This document shows positions 34,640 through 42,812 of a DNA stretch of 64,000 nucleotides, piece by piece. Origin of the DNA: Phycisphaerae bacterium (lineage in GTDB: Bacteria > Planctomycetota > Phycisphaerae > Phycisphaerales > UBA1924); contig JAUIES010000001.1 of the NCBI GenBank assembly GCA_030429705.1, forward strand, positions 372,001-436,000. The letters run 5' to 3'. Position 1 is the stretch's first letter; every line of letters starts with the position of its first letter. The notes below the pieces were generated by a model that worked only from the letters and a program-made list of their open reading frames with translations, ran no database searches and was not told where the DNA came from. The position numbers and the translations under genes are program-made.

Positions 34640-36237
34640 TCATCCTTTTCTTCGTGAGTCCACACGCTTGGGCGTGGCATCAAACAACTCGGAAACCTGC
34701 TTGATCAAAGGATGATCCAGGTCAACATCCGCTTGTGTCTGTGGCGGCGCCTGAACGGATTCATCCGCACTCGCCGGTTCATCGTCGCCATCAATCGTTA
34801 AGACGATGTCACGCCGCCCCATGGCCTTGGCAAAATATGGTTTCAACTCGGCCAGATGTGCAACACCTGCTGCACGATGCGCTGCATCAAACCGGAGTTT
34901 CACTTCATCCTCATGCTGCGTGACAACCTCTGCATTGCTGACGATCGCCAGCAACATGCGACGAGACTTGCACGCGTGAGCAACCCGTTCAAGCAAAGGA
35001 GCGTCTGCTGAGACAGTAGTTTGCACTTCGGGCTGCTCGACTGGCGCACGCTGTGGAGCAGGCTCTCGAACTGGAGGGGTGGGCGAGGGCGGAGCGTTCA
35101 GGCTCCGGCTCGCCCCGGCTGTTTTTTTGGCGGCACCCCGCCTCTGGCAAGTGACGACGCATCTGCGAAACTCTCAGACATCGCCAGTCTTACCAGCGTC
35201 GCCTCGGCGAGTGCACGTGATGCGGCCGACCCCTTCAACATGCGCGTCACGGCTTCACACATCGCGATCATGTGGACCAGACCGGCAGCGTCAAAATGAG
35301 ACGCTCGCACGAGTTCTTCCTGCCGGGCAGGGCCGCTCAACTCGACCAGTGAAGTTGATTCTCCGCACGCTGCAAACACCATCAAATCTCGGAATCGCTC
35401 TGTTAAAGCCTCGAGACACATCTCAGGACCAATCCCGCGCCTGAGCAACTCGTCTGCACCTTCGAGCGTGCCCGCAACATCGCCGGCTGCGATCGCGTCG
35501 ATGACGCGCCCGATGATCTGCCGGTCGGGTAACCCGAGCAACGATTCGAGCAAGGCAACCGTCAAATGTGATTCGCCCGCCGCCATGACTCTGTCGAGCA
35601 GACTCAGCGCATCGCGCATCGATCCGTTGCCGAGTTTGGCGACTTCGTGGATGAGTTCCGGCTCTGCTGTCAAACCCTCAGACTCAACAACGCCAGTCAG
35701 GTGTTCGCCGATGCGCCCGGTCGCGATGTTACGAAAATCGAATCGCTGACATCGACTCTGGATCGTCGCCGGAACTTTCTGCGCTTCGGTCGTACACAGA
35801 ATGAACTTCACATGATCTGGCGGCTCTTCCATCGTTTTGAGCAGCGCATTGAATGATGCCAGGCTGAGCATGTGCACTTCGTCAATGATGTAGATTTTGT
35901 AGACGCCGCGCATCGGGCGATATGACGAGTTGGCGATGAGTTCGCGGGCGTGATCGACACCGGTGTTGCTCGCAGCGTCGATCTCGATAACATCCGTATC
36001 CTGCCCGGACATGATCGCCTGAGCCACTTCTTCGTTGTCATCCGCCTGATTCAAAACCTTGGCGAAGATACGAGCCATCGAGGTCTTGCCAACACCGCGC
36101 GTGCCACAGAACAGGTATGCGTGCGCAACCCGGTCCTGTTCGATCGCAGCCTTGAGCGTGCGAGCGATCGCTTCCTGTCCAACGACTTCATCAAAACTGG
36201 TGGATCGATATCGGCGTGCGAGTACGGTGTATGCCAT
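34640..36237 (-). CDS. dnaX: DNA polymerase III subunit gamma/tau, tau form made by -1 frameshift
   Basis: The clamp-loader ATPase. The frame from 36237 gives gamma (379 residues, stop at 35098): FCGTRGVGKTSMARIFAK (P-loop), EIDAASNTGVDHARELI, YIIDEVHMLS, EEPPDHVKFILCTTE and sensor/lid domains. At an A7 run (35122-35128) a -1 shift enters the second frame, giving a Pro-rich linker (NAPPSPTPPVREPAP) and a C-terminal domain ending at 34640, for about 532 residues in total. The downstream frame has no ribosome site of its own and reads like a tau tail (LDHPLIKQVSELFDATPK). Neighbours ybaB, prepilin and SRP RNA lie on the same strand. Confidence 0.93.
35081..35128 (-). promoter_or_regulatory. Programmed -1 ribosomal frameshift site in dnaX
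   Basis: In the zero frame the codons are CCA AAA AAA CAG, forming the slippery heptamer A AAA AAA (35128-35122). Six bases later a hairpin begins: GGGCGAG (35115-35109) pairs with CTCGCCC (35087-35081), and CGGAGC (35107-35102) pairs with GCTCCG (35095-35090). The zero-frame TGA lies in the apical loop. A Shine-Dalgarno-like AGAGG lies about 12 bases upstream of the slip. The layout mirrors the E. coli dnaX signal. Confidence 0.88.
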
Positions 36238-36279
36238 GCGGGCGGATTGTAGCGATTCAACACCCGCCTGCCCGCGCTG

Positions 36280-36789
36280 TCACGGGCTCAGGTCAAAGTC
36301 CATTTTGCCGACACCGACAGTTTTCGAATCGATCACCGCTGCCACAGCCAAAACTTCCGTGCCGTTGACAGCGTTGTACAGCGAAAGCGTGGACGCGTTT
36401 GTACCCTGGGAGGGCACTCGGCAGCGAAATTCGCCGTTGTCCGAATTGTACCAAAACGCAGTTTGACCCGAGATCGTCTTTGTCGCTGGTTCCGTCACAC
36501 CTGCACCGGCAGCCACCACTTCAATGCCATGCGGTAGCGTCGCTGCATACGGGTTTTTTGGCATGACCGCACCATGAAAATTTGATGTGTCGAGGAGCGC
36601 AGGCGGGCTTCCATGAATCGCCCGGTATTCCTCAATCACCGTGCGAGCCGATGACACAGCCCCGGCGGCACCCTGCACCTTTGACCGCGTCACCATGCCA
36701 CTGAACCGAGGAACAGCGATCGCGCCGATCACCCCAAGGATGACCACCACAACAACCAACTCAATAAGGCTGAATCCGCGACGCGACAT
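36280..36789 (-). CDS. Type II secretion/type IV pilin-like prepilin
   Basis: A 169-residue protein with the prepilin signal RRGFSLIELVVVVVILGVIG directly at the N-terminus, followed by a GspG/PilA-like body (VIEEYRAIHGSPPALLD, FWYNSDNGEFRC). It would be cut after Gly and assembled into a pseudopilus or pilus. ATG 36789 has GAGAGG upstream; the longer frame from 36837 would put extra residues before the leader. It lies between the SRP RNA and dnaX on the same strand. Confidence 0.88.
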   Translation of the reverse strand: MSRRGFSLIELVVVVVILGVIGAIAVPRFSGMVTRSKVQGAAGAVSSARTVIEEYRAIHGSPPALLDTSNFHGAVMPKNPYAATLPHGIEVVAAGAGVTEPATKTISGQTAFWYNSDNGEFRCRVPSQGTNASTLSLYNAVNGTEVLAVAAVIDSKTVGVGKMDFDLSP

Positions 36790-36923
36790 TTGGACCTCTC
36801 GACAGACATCGTCGGGTCCGTTGATCTCGAAGATCAAAACTCACTGCAAATGCGCGTTGGCGGGTCGACAGGTCGTCACAACTGTCTTGGCTGACGGTTC
36901 TCGGACGCTCTCGATGCCGTCAT

Positions 36924-37051
36924 ACCGCCCTCGGTTGACGGCCAGGACACCGGCGGCACCGGGCGACGGCCGCTTATGGCTGCTGCGGTCAAGCCCTGAC
37001 CAATTTCACGGGCCACCCGTGCACCGGGCCCGGCCGTCAACCGAAGGCGGG
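36924..37051 (-). ncRNA. ffs: Signal recognition particle RNA (small bacterial type)
   Basis: On the minus strand a 19-bp closing stem (37050-37032 with 36943-36925, one G-T wobble) frames a ~126-base hairpin. Near its apex is GGTCAGG...AGCAGCC, the domain IV core that binds Ffh. Ten bases separate the TCAGG and AGCAG halves, as in E. coli, but the usual GGAA tetraloop is replaced by TGAC, which fits the alternative URRC class. Location just upstream of dnaX/ybaB is common for this RNA. Ends are estimated from the stem. Confidence 0.8.
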
Positions 37052-37092
37052 ATCACAATCGTAGCGGCTACAAACCTCGGGTACACTCCTTT

Positions 37093-38415
37093 ATGCCGCC
37101 AGACACACACAGGACGATGCCAGAGCAACGATCGGGTAAACAACAGCCGCCCCACGACCCACTCAGCGAGTCCGTGAAACGACGCACTTTCCTCATCCGT
37201 GTCGTCCGCATCAGCTTCGTCATCCTCTTTCTGACAGTCACGCTGCTCAGTATCCTGGGCGTGCGCGGCGATGCGCAAGAAGCTGAGATCCAATGGGCTC
37301 TGTCCTATCCTGTCATTTTGCTTGCTGCTGTCGCCTTTGCCGGTGTGGTACTGCTCGTCGACTATCTCACGCCGCGCAAAAAAATTGCCACGCTTGTGAG
37401 CATCCTCGTCGGGCTCCTCGGTGCTCTGGCTGCCTCAATTGCGCTCAGTTTCGTGGTTGACCTCCTGATCGAAACCTGGGTGAGCGATGCAAAATCGCGC
37501 CAGGCGATTGCCCCGATCATCGCCACGGTGAAAGTGCTGATCGGGATCACGATCGCCTATCTGGCCATGATCACCGTCCTGCAGACGCAGGACGACTTCC
37601 GTCTCGTCATTCCCTATGTCGAGTTTGCCAAGCAGATTCGTGGTATCCGCCCTCTGGTGCTCGATTCATCAGTCCTCATCGACGGGCGAATCATCGACAT
37701 CTGCGAAACAGGTTTCCTGCAAGCCCCGCTCATCATTCCGCACTTTGTCGTGGCTGAGTTACAACTCTTGGCCGATTCGACTGACAAGGCGAAACGGACG
37801 AAAGGCAGGCGCGGGCTCGATATTATCGCCAAACTTCAGAGGAGCCCGGCGATTGATGTCTCGATCGACGAAACCAATGTCCCCGGTAAAGCCGTCGACC
37901 AGATGCTCGTCGAGTTTGCTGCGCAGATGCCCGCCATCGTCGTCACGACCGATTCCGGGCTCTCACGCGTTGCGAGCATCCAGGGTGTCGTCGCGATTAA
38001 CCTTCACGATCTCGCCAACGCACTCAAGCCCGGTGTCATGGCGGGCGAACAACTGCTCGTGCAAGTCATTCGTTCGGGTGAACAAGCCGGACAAGGTGTC
38101 GGGTATCTTGACGATGGCACCATGATCGTCATCGAAGACGGTGAGCCCGCGGTCGGCACCGAGATCGGTGTCACCGTGACCAGTTCGCTGCAGACCTCCG
38201 CAGGAAGAATGATCTTTGCTCGGCAAAATGCGCCCGAGTCGGCAACCAATCATGCCTCGGCGAATGTAACCAAGTCTGAACAAGAGCCAGCATCTGAAAC
38301 CGCTGGATCCCCCCCATCATCACCGATGACCGACACGCCGCGGCAGCGCACCGAGACGACACCTGCACATGGTCCGCGCAGAAAACCGCCTCAGGGACGA
38401 AACCCGAGGCGGTAG
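37093..38415 (+). CDS. PIN/TRAM domain membrane protein (YacL-like)
   Basis: A 440-residue protein with about four membrane segments in the first ~165 residues (FVILFLTVTLLSILG, VILLAAVAFAGVVLLVD, LVSILVGLLGALAASIALSFV, VLIGITIAYLAMITVL). A PIN nuclease domain follows with VLDSSVLIDGRI, PHFVVAELQLLADS, GRRGLDIIAKL and VVTTDSGL, which carry the acidic cluster. A TRAM-like domain (MAGEQLLVQVIRSGEQAGQGVGYLDDGTMIVIEDG) is next, then a disordered polar tail. This matches the Bacillus YacL type, predicted to act on RNA near the membrane. The start at 37093 has a weak ribosome site; ATG 37117 is an alternative. Confidence 0.87.
   Translation: MPPDTHRTMPEQRSGKQQPPHDPLSESVKRRTFLIRVVRISFVILFLTVTLLSILGVRGDAQEAEIQWALSYPVILLAAVAFAGVVLLVDYLTPRKKIATLVSILVGLLGALAASIALSFVVDLLIETWVSDAKSRQAIAPIIATVKVLIGITIAYLAMITVLQTQDDFRLVIPYVEFAKQIRGIRPLVLDSSVLIDGRIIDICETGFLQAPLIIPHFVVAELQLLADSTDKAKRTKGRRGLDIIAKLQRSPAIDVSIDETNVPGKAVDQMLVEFAAQMPAIVVTTDSGLSRVASIQGVVAINLHDLANALKPGVMAGEQLLVQVIRSGEQAGQGVGYLDDGTMIVIEDGEPAVGTEIGVTVTSSLQTSAGRMIFARQNAPESATNHASANVTKSEQEPASETAGSPPSSPMTDTPRQRTETTPAHGPRRKPPQGRNPRR
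38386..38412 (+). terminator. Hairpin at the end of the PIN/TRAM gene
   Basis: CCGCCTC with GAGGCGG, extended by GGG/CCC across one bulged base, forms a strong stem overlapping the last codons before the stop. No T tract follows, so it is a terminator-like structure only. Confidence 0.4.
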
Positions 38416-38454
38416 TTGATCACACATTGTCGAGCCGAAACCGCAGTTTCCTGT

Positions 38455-40647
38455 TCAACGGTTCATGACACCGAGTTGCCACATCATGAACAGCCGCTGA
38501 TCGACCACTTCGCGCACACGCAAGTGCAAGGGCTTGCCCGCACCGTGCCCGCCGTCATAGTCCACCCACAACAGTTGTGGCTCTTGATCGGGGTCTGACG
38601 CTGTTGCAGCCTGTAGAGCCGCCACCATCTTGCGAGCGTGCATGGGATGCACGCGAGCATCGTTTTCGCCAGCCGTTGTGAGCATGGCTGGGTACTTCGT
38701 GCCGGGCTTGATGTTCTGGTACGGCGAGTACTTCATGAGATACTCGAACTGACTCTGATCTTCACTCGACCCATACTCGGGGATCCAGTATCGCGCCATC
38801 AGGAAGTCCTGATACCGAATCATGTCGAGCAGCGGCACCCCGCAGATCGCCGCAGAAAACAGGTCCGGGCGTTGGGTAATTGCAGCCCCAACCAGCAGGC
38901 CGCCATTCGATCCACCAGCGACGCCGAGGTGCTCGGGTTTGGTGTATCCATTGTCGATGAGCCATTCGGCCGCACCGATGAAATCATCGAAGACATTCTG
39001 CTTCTGGTCGAGCATGCCGCCGCGGTGCCACGATTCGCCATACTCACCGCCGCCGCGCAAGTTGGCGACTGCATAGACCCCCCCTGCTTCGAACCAGGGG
39101 AACAGGGTCGCGCTGAATCGCGGCGTCATCGAGATATTGAATCCGCCATACCCGTACAGGATCGTCGGGTTCTTGCCGTCCAGTTCGAGCCCGGTGCGGT
39201 GAATCAGGAACATCGAAACCTTGGTGCCGTCCTTCGATTCATACCAAACCTGCTTAACTTCAACCAGCGATGGATCGACCGGAACATCGGGGCGTTCCCA
39301 CAAGGTTCGTTCGTTGTTCGCCAGGTCGATGCGGTAGATCGATGCCGGCTCGTTGTAACTCGTGTAATACAGAAACGCCTCGGTCCGATCTTCGCTCGTC
39401 GAGAGACCTGCTGAACCAAGACCGGGCAACTCGACCGGCCCGAGTTTCTCGCCGCCAAGCCCGATGCGCTCCATGCGCGTCGTTGCGTCGACCAGATACT
39501 CGACCACCAACATTCCGCGCGCGAGCGACGCATTTCGCAAGACTCGTTTTTCATCAGTCGGAACGATCGTCTTCCAGGCATCCATACCCGGGTTGTTCAG
39601 ATCGACAGCAACGACGCGGCCGTTCGGTGCATCCAGTGTGGTCTCCAGATACAGCGTGTCGCCAACAATCGGACCAGACCCCGACGCACCATTGGTGATC
39701 GTGTCACTCAGCACAGGACGCAGCGCCTGGTCGCCGGTGCGCATCCATTTGCTCAGGTCCATCGCCCACAGGTCGTTCGACCGTGTGCCGGTGTAATACC
39801 CAACGATCAACCATCGGCCGTCGTTGCTCGGATACGCAAACGGGCCATAGGTCTCAGCGACATCATCGAGTTGCTTGGCTGAATATCGACCGCTCTCACT
39901 GAGCATGTCGACAAAGTCACCCTGCACAAACAGCGTCGGGTCCTCACGCCAGTGCGTGCCCACGCGATGAAACTTGATCTGACCTGAATACGCGTTGTTG
40001 ACATCGGCGAGGTTGGTGTAAAAGAAACTGCGCCCGTCAGGCATCCAGCCGGCACCTCGAACCTTGCCCGGGATCTCATCAGCAAGCCAATCACCCGTAT
40101 CAACATCCAGAATGTACAGCGTCGAGTTTTCGTCGCCCGACCGGTACATGCCAAACGCAAGCAATGAGCCGTCATCGTTCGGCGAATACCACGAAACCGT
40201 CAACAAGCCCGACTCATCGAGCGTGTTCGGATTCAACATCTCCACCGGTTCGCCATCAATCCCGTCACGCATGTACACGACGGCCTGCGACTGCGCGCCT
40301 TCTCGTTTGGAATAAAAGTACCGCCCCTGCGCCATCTGAGGCGAGCCGACGCTGCCCACCTCCATCAACTCACGAACGCGTGCTTCGAGTGCTGCCCGTC
40401 CTGGCAGGTTGTCAAATATCGCACGCGTGTATGCATTCTGCTCAAGCGTCCAGTCTGTCACCTCATCCGTCGGGCGGCCCATCGCGGCAGGATCTGAGTT
40501 GTCGCCTTCCAACCAGCGGTACGGATCGACCAGTTCAACACCGTGGAGCGTGTCAGTCACCGGCGCGGTCTTGGTCGCTGGCGGGGCAGCGTGCGTCGCG
40601 ACCGTACCAACTATCAGAGCAACCAAAACTGAGCGAAATTCGAGCAT
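38455..40647 (-). CDS. Prolyl oligopeptidase family serine peptidase (S9), exported
   Basis: A 730-residue enzyme with a signal peptide (RSVLVALIVGTVATHA), then the N-terminal beta-propeller (DPYRWLEGDNSDP, DVDTGDWLADEIPGKV) and the C-terminal alpha/beta hydrolase domain. The catalytic Ser is in GVAGGSNGGLLVGA, the Asp in GENDARVHPMHARKM and the His in YDGGHGAGKP. IYGYGGFNISMTPRFS and YAVANLRGGGEYGESWHRGG are diagnostic of prolyl oligopeptidases, which cut short peptides after proline. ATG 40647 has GGAGG upstream; the longer frame to 40914 is not supported. Confidence 0.94.
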   Translation of the reverse strand: MLEFRSVLVALIVGTVATHAAPPATKTAPVTDTLHGVELVDPYRWLEGDNSDPAAMGRPTDEVTDWTLEQNAYTRAIFDNLPGRAALEARVRELMEVGSVGSPQMAQGRYFYSKREGAQSQAVVYMRDGIDGEPVEMLNPNTLDESGLLTVSWYSPNDDGSLLAFGMYRSGDENSTLYILDVDTGDWLADEIPGKVRGAGWMPDGRSFFYTNLADVNNAYSGQIKFHRVGTHWREDPTLFVQGDFVDMLSESGRYSAKQLDDVAETYGPFAYPSNDGRWLIVGYYTGTRSNDLWAMDLSKWMRTGDQALRPVLSDTITNGASGSGPIVGDTLYLETTLDAPNGRVVAVDLNNPGMDAWKTIVPTDEKRVLRNASLARGMLVVEYLVDATTRMERIGLGGEKLGPVELPGLGSAGLSTSEDRTEAFLYYTSYNEPASIYRIDLANNERTLWERPDVPVDPSLVEVKQVWYESKDGTKVSMFLIHRTGLELDGKNPTILYGYGGFNISMTPRFSATLFPWFEAGGVYAVANLRGGGEYGESWHRGGMLDQKQNVFDDFIGAAEWLIDNGYTKPEHLGVAGGSNGGLLVGAAITQRPDLFSAAICGVPLLDMIRYQDFLMARYWIPEYGSSEDQSQFEYLMKYSPYQNIKPGTKYPAMLTTAGENDARVHPMHARKMVAALQAATASDPDQEPQLLWVDYDGGHGAGKPLHLRVREVVDQRLFMMWQLGVMNR

Positions 40648-40912
40648 GAGATAAACCTCCGAAGAATGAGTGAGTGCAATCATACGCGAGTTCCACGATG
40701 GGTGTCTCGTCGCTTTCAGAGTCGAGTTAAACTGCCCTGAGACCACACCATTGGCATATTGATCATCCGATAACACAATTTCTGCGCCCGGTTTGGTCCG
40801 ATTTAATGGGAAAATCGAGCTGAGGTGGTTATGTTCCTGAACGCTTGGCATTACACCCAGTCCATTCACCGGCCGGGTCACTTCCCCAAGTGGTTGAGAT
40901 AGGAGAATCAAC
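40648..40912. other. Divergent intergenic region
   Basis: About 265 bases between the prolyl oligopeptidase gene and the secreted dockerin gene. It must hold both promoters, but no -35/-10 pair stands out clearly. A good AGGAG ribosome site precedes the plus-strand gene. Confidence 0.5.
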
Positions 40913-41818
40913 ATGGCAAACCCTCAAATCGGAATGTTCTTGGCGGCGTCAGTTCTGACAATTGGTTCAGGCCTCGCGACCGCCGATGTACTCGAATTCA
41001 ATGTGGCCAAGATTCAGTTCTTCGAACAAGACTCGGCTTCGCCTCCGGCTTCACCACTTGGTTTCGTGTTCAATGCCTACGCGGACATGCTCGAAGACGA
41101 TGCAAACGCCGTAAGCGTGAACGGTCTGGTGCTTGACAATCCTGGCCCAGGAGAGTGGAATCTCGAAGTCGAATTTGCAACCAAGTCGGAACTCGATGCT
41201 GCGTTCCCTTCAGACGAAACGTACTTCCTGCATCTAGAAGGTGGAGACTTGGGAGCACGCGATGAGATCGTGCAGTTTGACACACCCGAGTCGTACCCGG
41301 CCACACCGGCGTTGACCGCGTCGTCGTTCGGGACCATTCAGAATGCCCCGGCAGGTCAAGACTTGACCATTGAGTGGGTCCAGCCAGACGCAGAGACAAA
41401 CTTGGTTGCTATAGCTGTTGTTGACTTGGAATGGGACGATTCGGTCATTGATCTCACGATCGACGACCCGGCGCAAACTCAGTTGGTGGTACCAGCGGGA
41501 ACACTCCTGCACGGCAGGACTTACTACATCGAACTCGTATTTGCTCACGCGCTCACTTTTAGCGGCACTCCTGAGCCCGGGTTTGGAGCTGATGCTTTTG
41601 GTCTGACCGGTTTTGCGGCAATAACCGTCATCGGGTTTCAGACCGAGCCGTGCCAAGTCGATCTCAATGACGACGGCGAACTGGATTTCTTCGATGTCCT
41701 TGAGTTTCTCTCGCTTTACACGCAAGGAAGTCTGGACGCCGACTTTGCAATGGACGGCATGCTCGATTTCTTTGATGTCTTGGCCTTCTTGGGTGACTAC
41801 ACGGAAGGCTGTTCGTAA
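40913..41818 (+). CDS. Secreted protein with GC-type dockerin-like domain
   Basis: A 301-residue exported protein with a signal peptide (MFLAASVLTIGSGLATA) and a beta-rich acidic body of unknown function. The C-terminal ~55 residues are a dockerin-like tail: CQVDLNDDGELDFFDVLEFL, then MLDFFDVLAFLGDYTEGCS, with calcium-loop-like DLNDDG. AGGAGAATCAAC stands before the ATG. The middle resembles no family I recognise; the stretch TYYIELVFAH suggests an immunoglobulin-like or carbohydrate-binding fold. The stop is 15 bases from the convergent ABC gene stop. Confidence 0.82.
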   Translation: MANPQIGMFLAASVLTIGSGLATADVLEFNVAKIQFFEQDSASPPASPLGFVFNAYADMLEDDANAVSVNGLVLDNPGPGEWNLEVEFATKSELDAAFPSDETYFLHLEGGDLGARDEIVQFDTPESYPATPALTASSFGTIQNAPAGQDLTIEWVQPDAETNLVAIAVVDLEWDDSVIDLTIDDPAQTQLVVPAGTLLHGRTYYIELVFAHALTFSGTPEPGFGADAFGLTGFAAITVIGFQTEPCQVDLNDDGELDFFDVLEFLSLYTQGSLDADFAMDGMLDFFDVLAFLGDYTEGCS

Positions 41819-41833
41819 TTTGAATCGTGCTCG

Positions 41834-42799
41834 TTATTGTACAAGCCCCTTGGTCAAACGCATAAACGCGGTCTCAAGGTTGACCGATTCTTCGGTAAAC
41901 AGGGCAATGCGGTACCCCTGATTGATCAGGATGTTCGGCAGGTCCGTCGCATCCCCGCCGCGCTGTTCATCGAACTCGACATGGATCACCCGGCCCGAAC
42001 CGCCCGCCTGAGTGCCGTCCCCATCCACGATTTTGGACTGAACCACACCAGGCACGGTGGTCAGCAGCTCGGCCGCCTCAGCCATACGGTCCTTCACGCC
42101 GATATGCACGACATGCCCAACCTTGGCGCGACGCAGGATCTCCGACACAGTCCCGCTATAGAGCAACCGACCGCGCTCGATGATCCCCACCGTATTGCAG
42201 AGTTCGGCGAGTTCATGCAGAATGTGGCTTGAGATCAGAATCGTCTTCCCCATCCGCTTGAGTTCTTTGAGCAACTCGCGAATCTCAATGCGCGCACGCG
42301 GATCGAGACCACTCGCCGGTTCATCCATCAACAAGACCTTCGGATCATGCAAAAGCACCCGCGCGATCGAAAGCCGCTGCTGCATACCGCGACTGAGACT
42401 GTTCACCTCGGCCGTCGCCTTGTATCCAAGATCCGTCAACTCAAGCACATCGCTGACGACTTTCTTGCGTTGCGATCCGTGTATGTTGTAGGCCGCAGCA
42501 AAAAACTCGAGATACTCCATCACGACCATGTCTTCATAGGCGCCCATGAAATCGGGCACATATCCGATCAATGGCCGGATCATTCGGTTCTGATATCCAA
42601 CCGTCAACCCCGCGATTTGTGCCTGCCCGCTTGAGGGTTTGAGCAAGGTTGCAAGCACCTTGATCGTGGTCGTTTTGCCCGCACCATTCGGGCCGATGAA
42701 CCCGAAGCACGCACCTTCTTCGATCGTCAGGTTCAGATTGTCGAGCGCGACAAGTTCCCCGTATCGTTTCGTCAGATTGATCGTTTCGATCATGGGCAC
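41834..42799 (-). CDS. ABC transporter ATP-binding protein
   Basis: A 321-residue ATPase of the NatA/GldA type. Walker A GPNGAGKTTTIKVL, Q-loop region YVPDFMGAYEDM, signature SLSRGMQQRLSIARVL (LSRG in place of LSGG), Walker B VLLMDEPASGLDPRARIE and switch His in ISSHILHELAEL. A ~90-residue C-terminal domain follows. The GTG at 42799, with GAGGAG nine bases upstream, reads GTG CCC ATG ATC; ATG 42793 is an alternative. It follows a large membrane protein gene, as gliding-type ABC ATPases follow auxiliary proteins. No ABC-2 permease gene is present. Confidence 0.9.
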   Translation of the reverse strand: MPMIETINLTKRYGELVALDNLNLTIEEGACFGFIGPNGAGKTTTIKVLATLLKPSSGQAQIAGLTVGYQNRMIRPLIGYVPDFMGAYEDMVVMEYLEFFAAAYNIHGSQRKKVVSDVLELTDLGYKATAEVNSLSRGMQQRLSIARVLLHDPKVLLMDEPASGLDPRARIEIRELLKELKRMGKTILISSHILHELAELCNTVGIIERGRLLYSGTVSEILRRAKVGHVVHIGVKDRMAEAAELLTTVPGVVQSKIVDGDGTQAGGSGRVIHVEFDEQRGGDATDLPNILINQGYRIALFTEESVNLETAFMRLTKGLVQ

Positions 42800-42812
42800 A
42801 GCCGCACACTCC

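Noticed and set aside
34640-35026. Open frame of 128 residues as an independent gene after dnaX
   Set aside because: Its sequence is the dnaX tau tail; the frame is open back to the A7 slip site and the start has no ribosome site.
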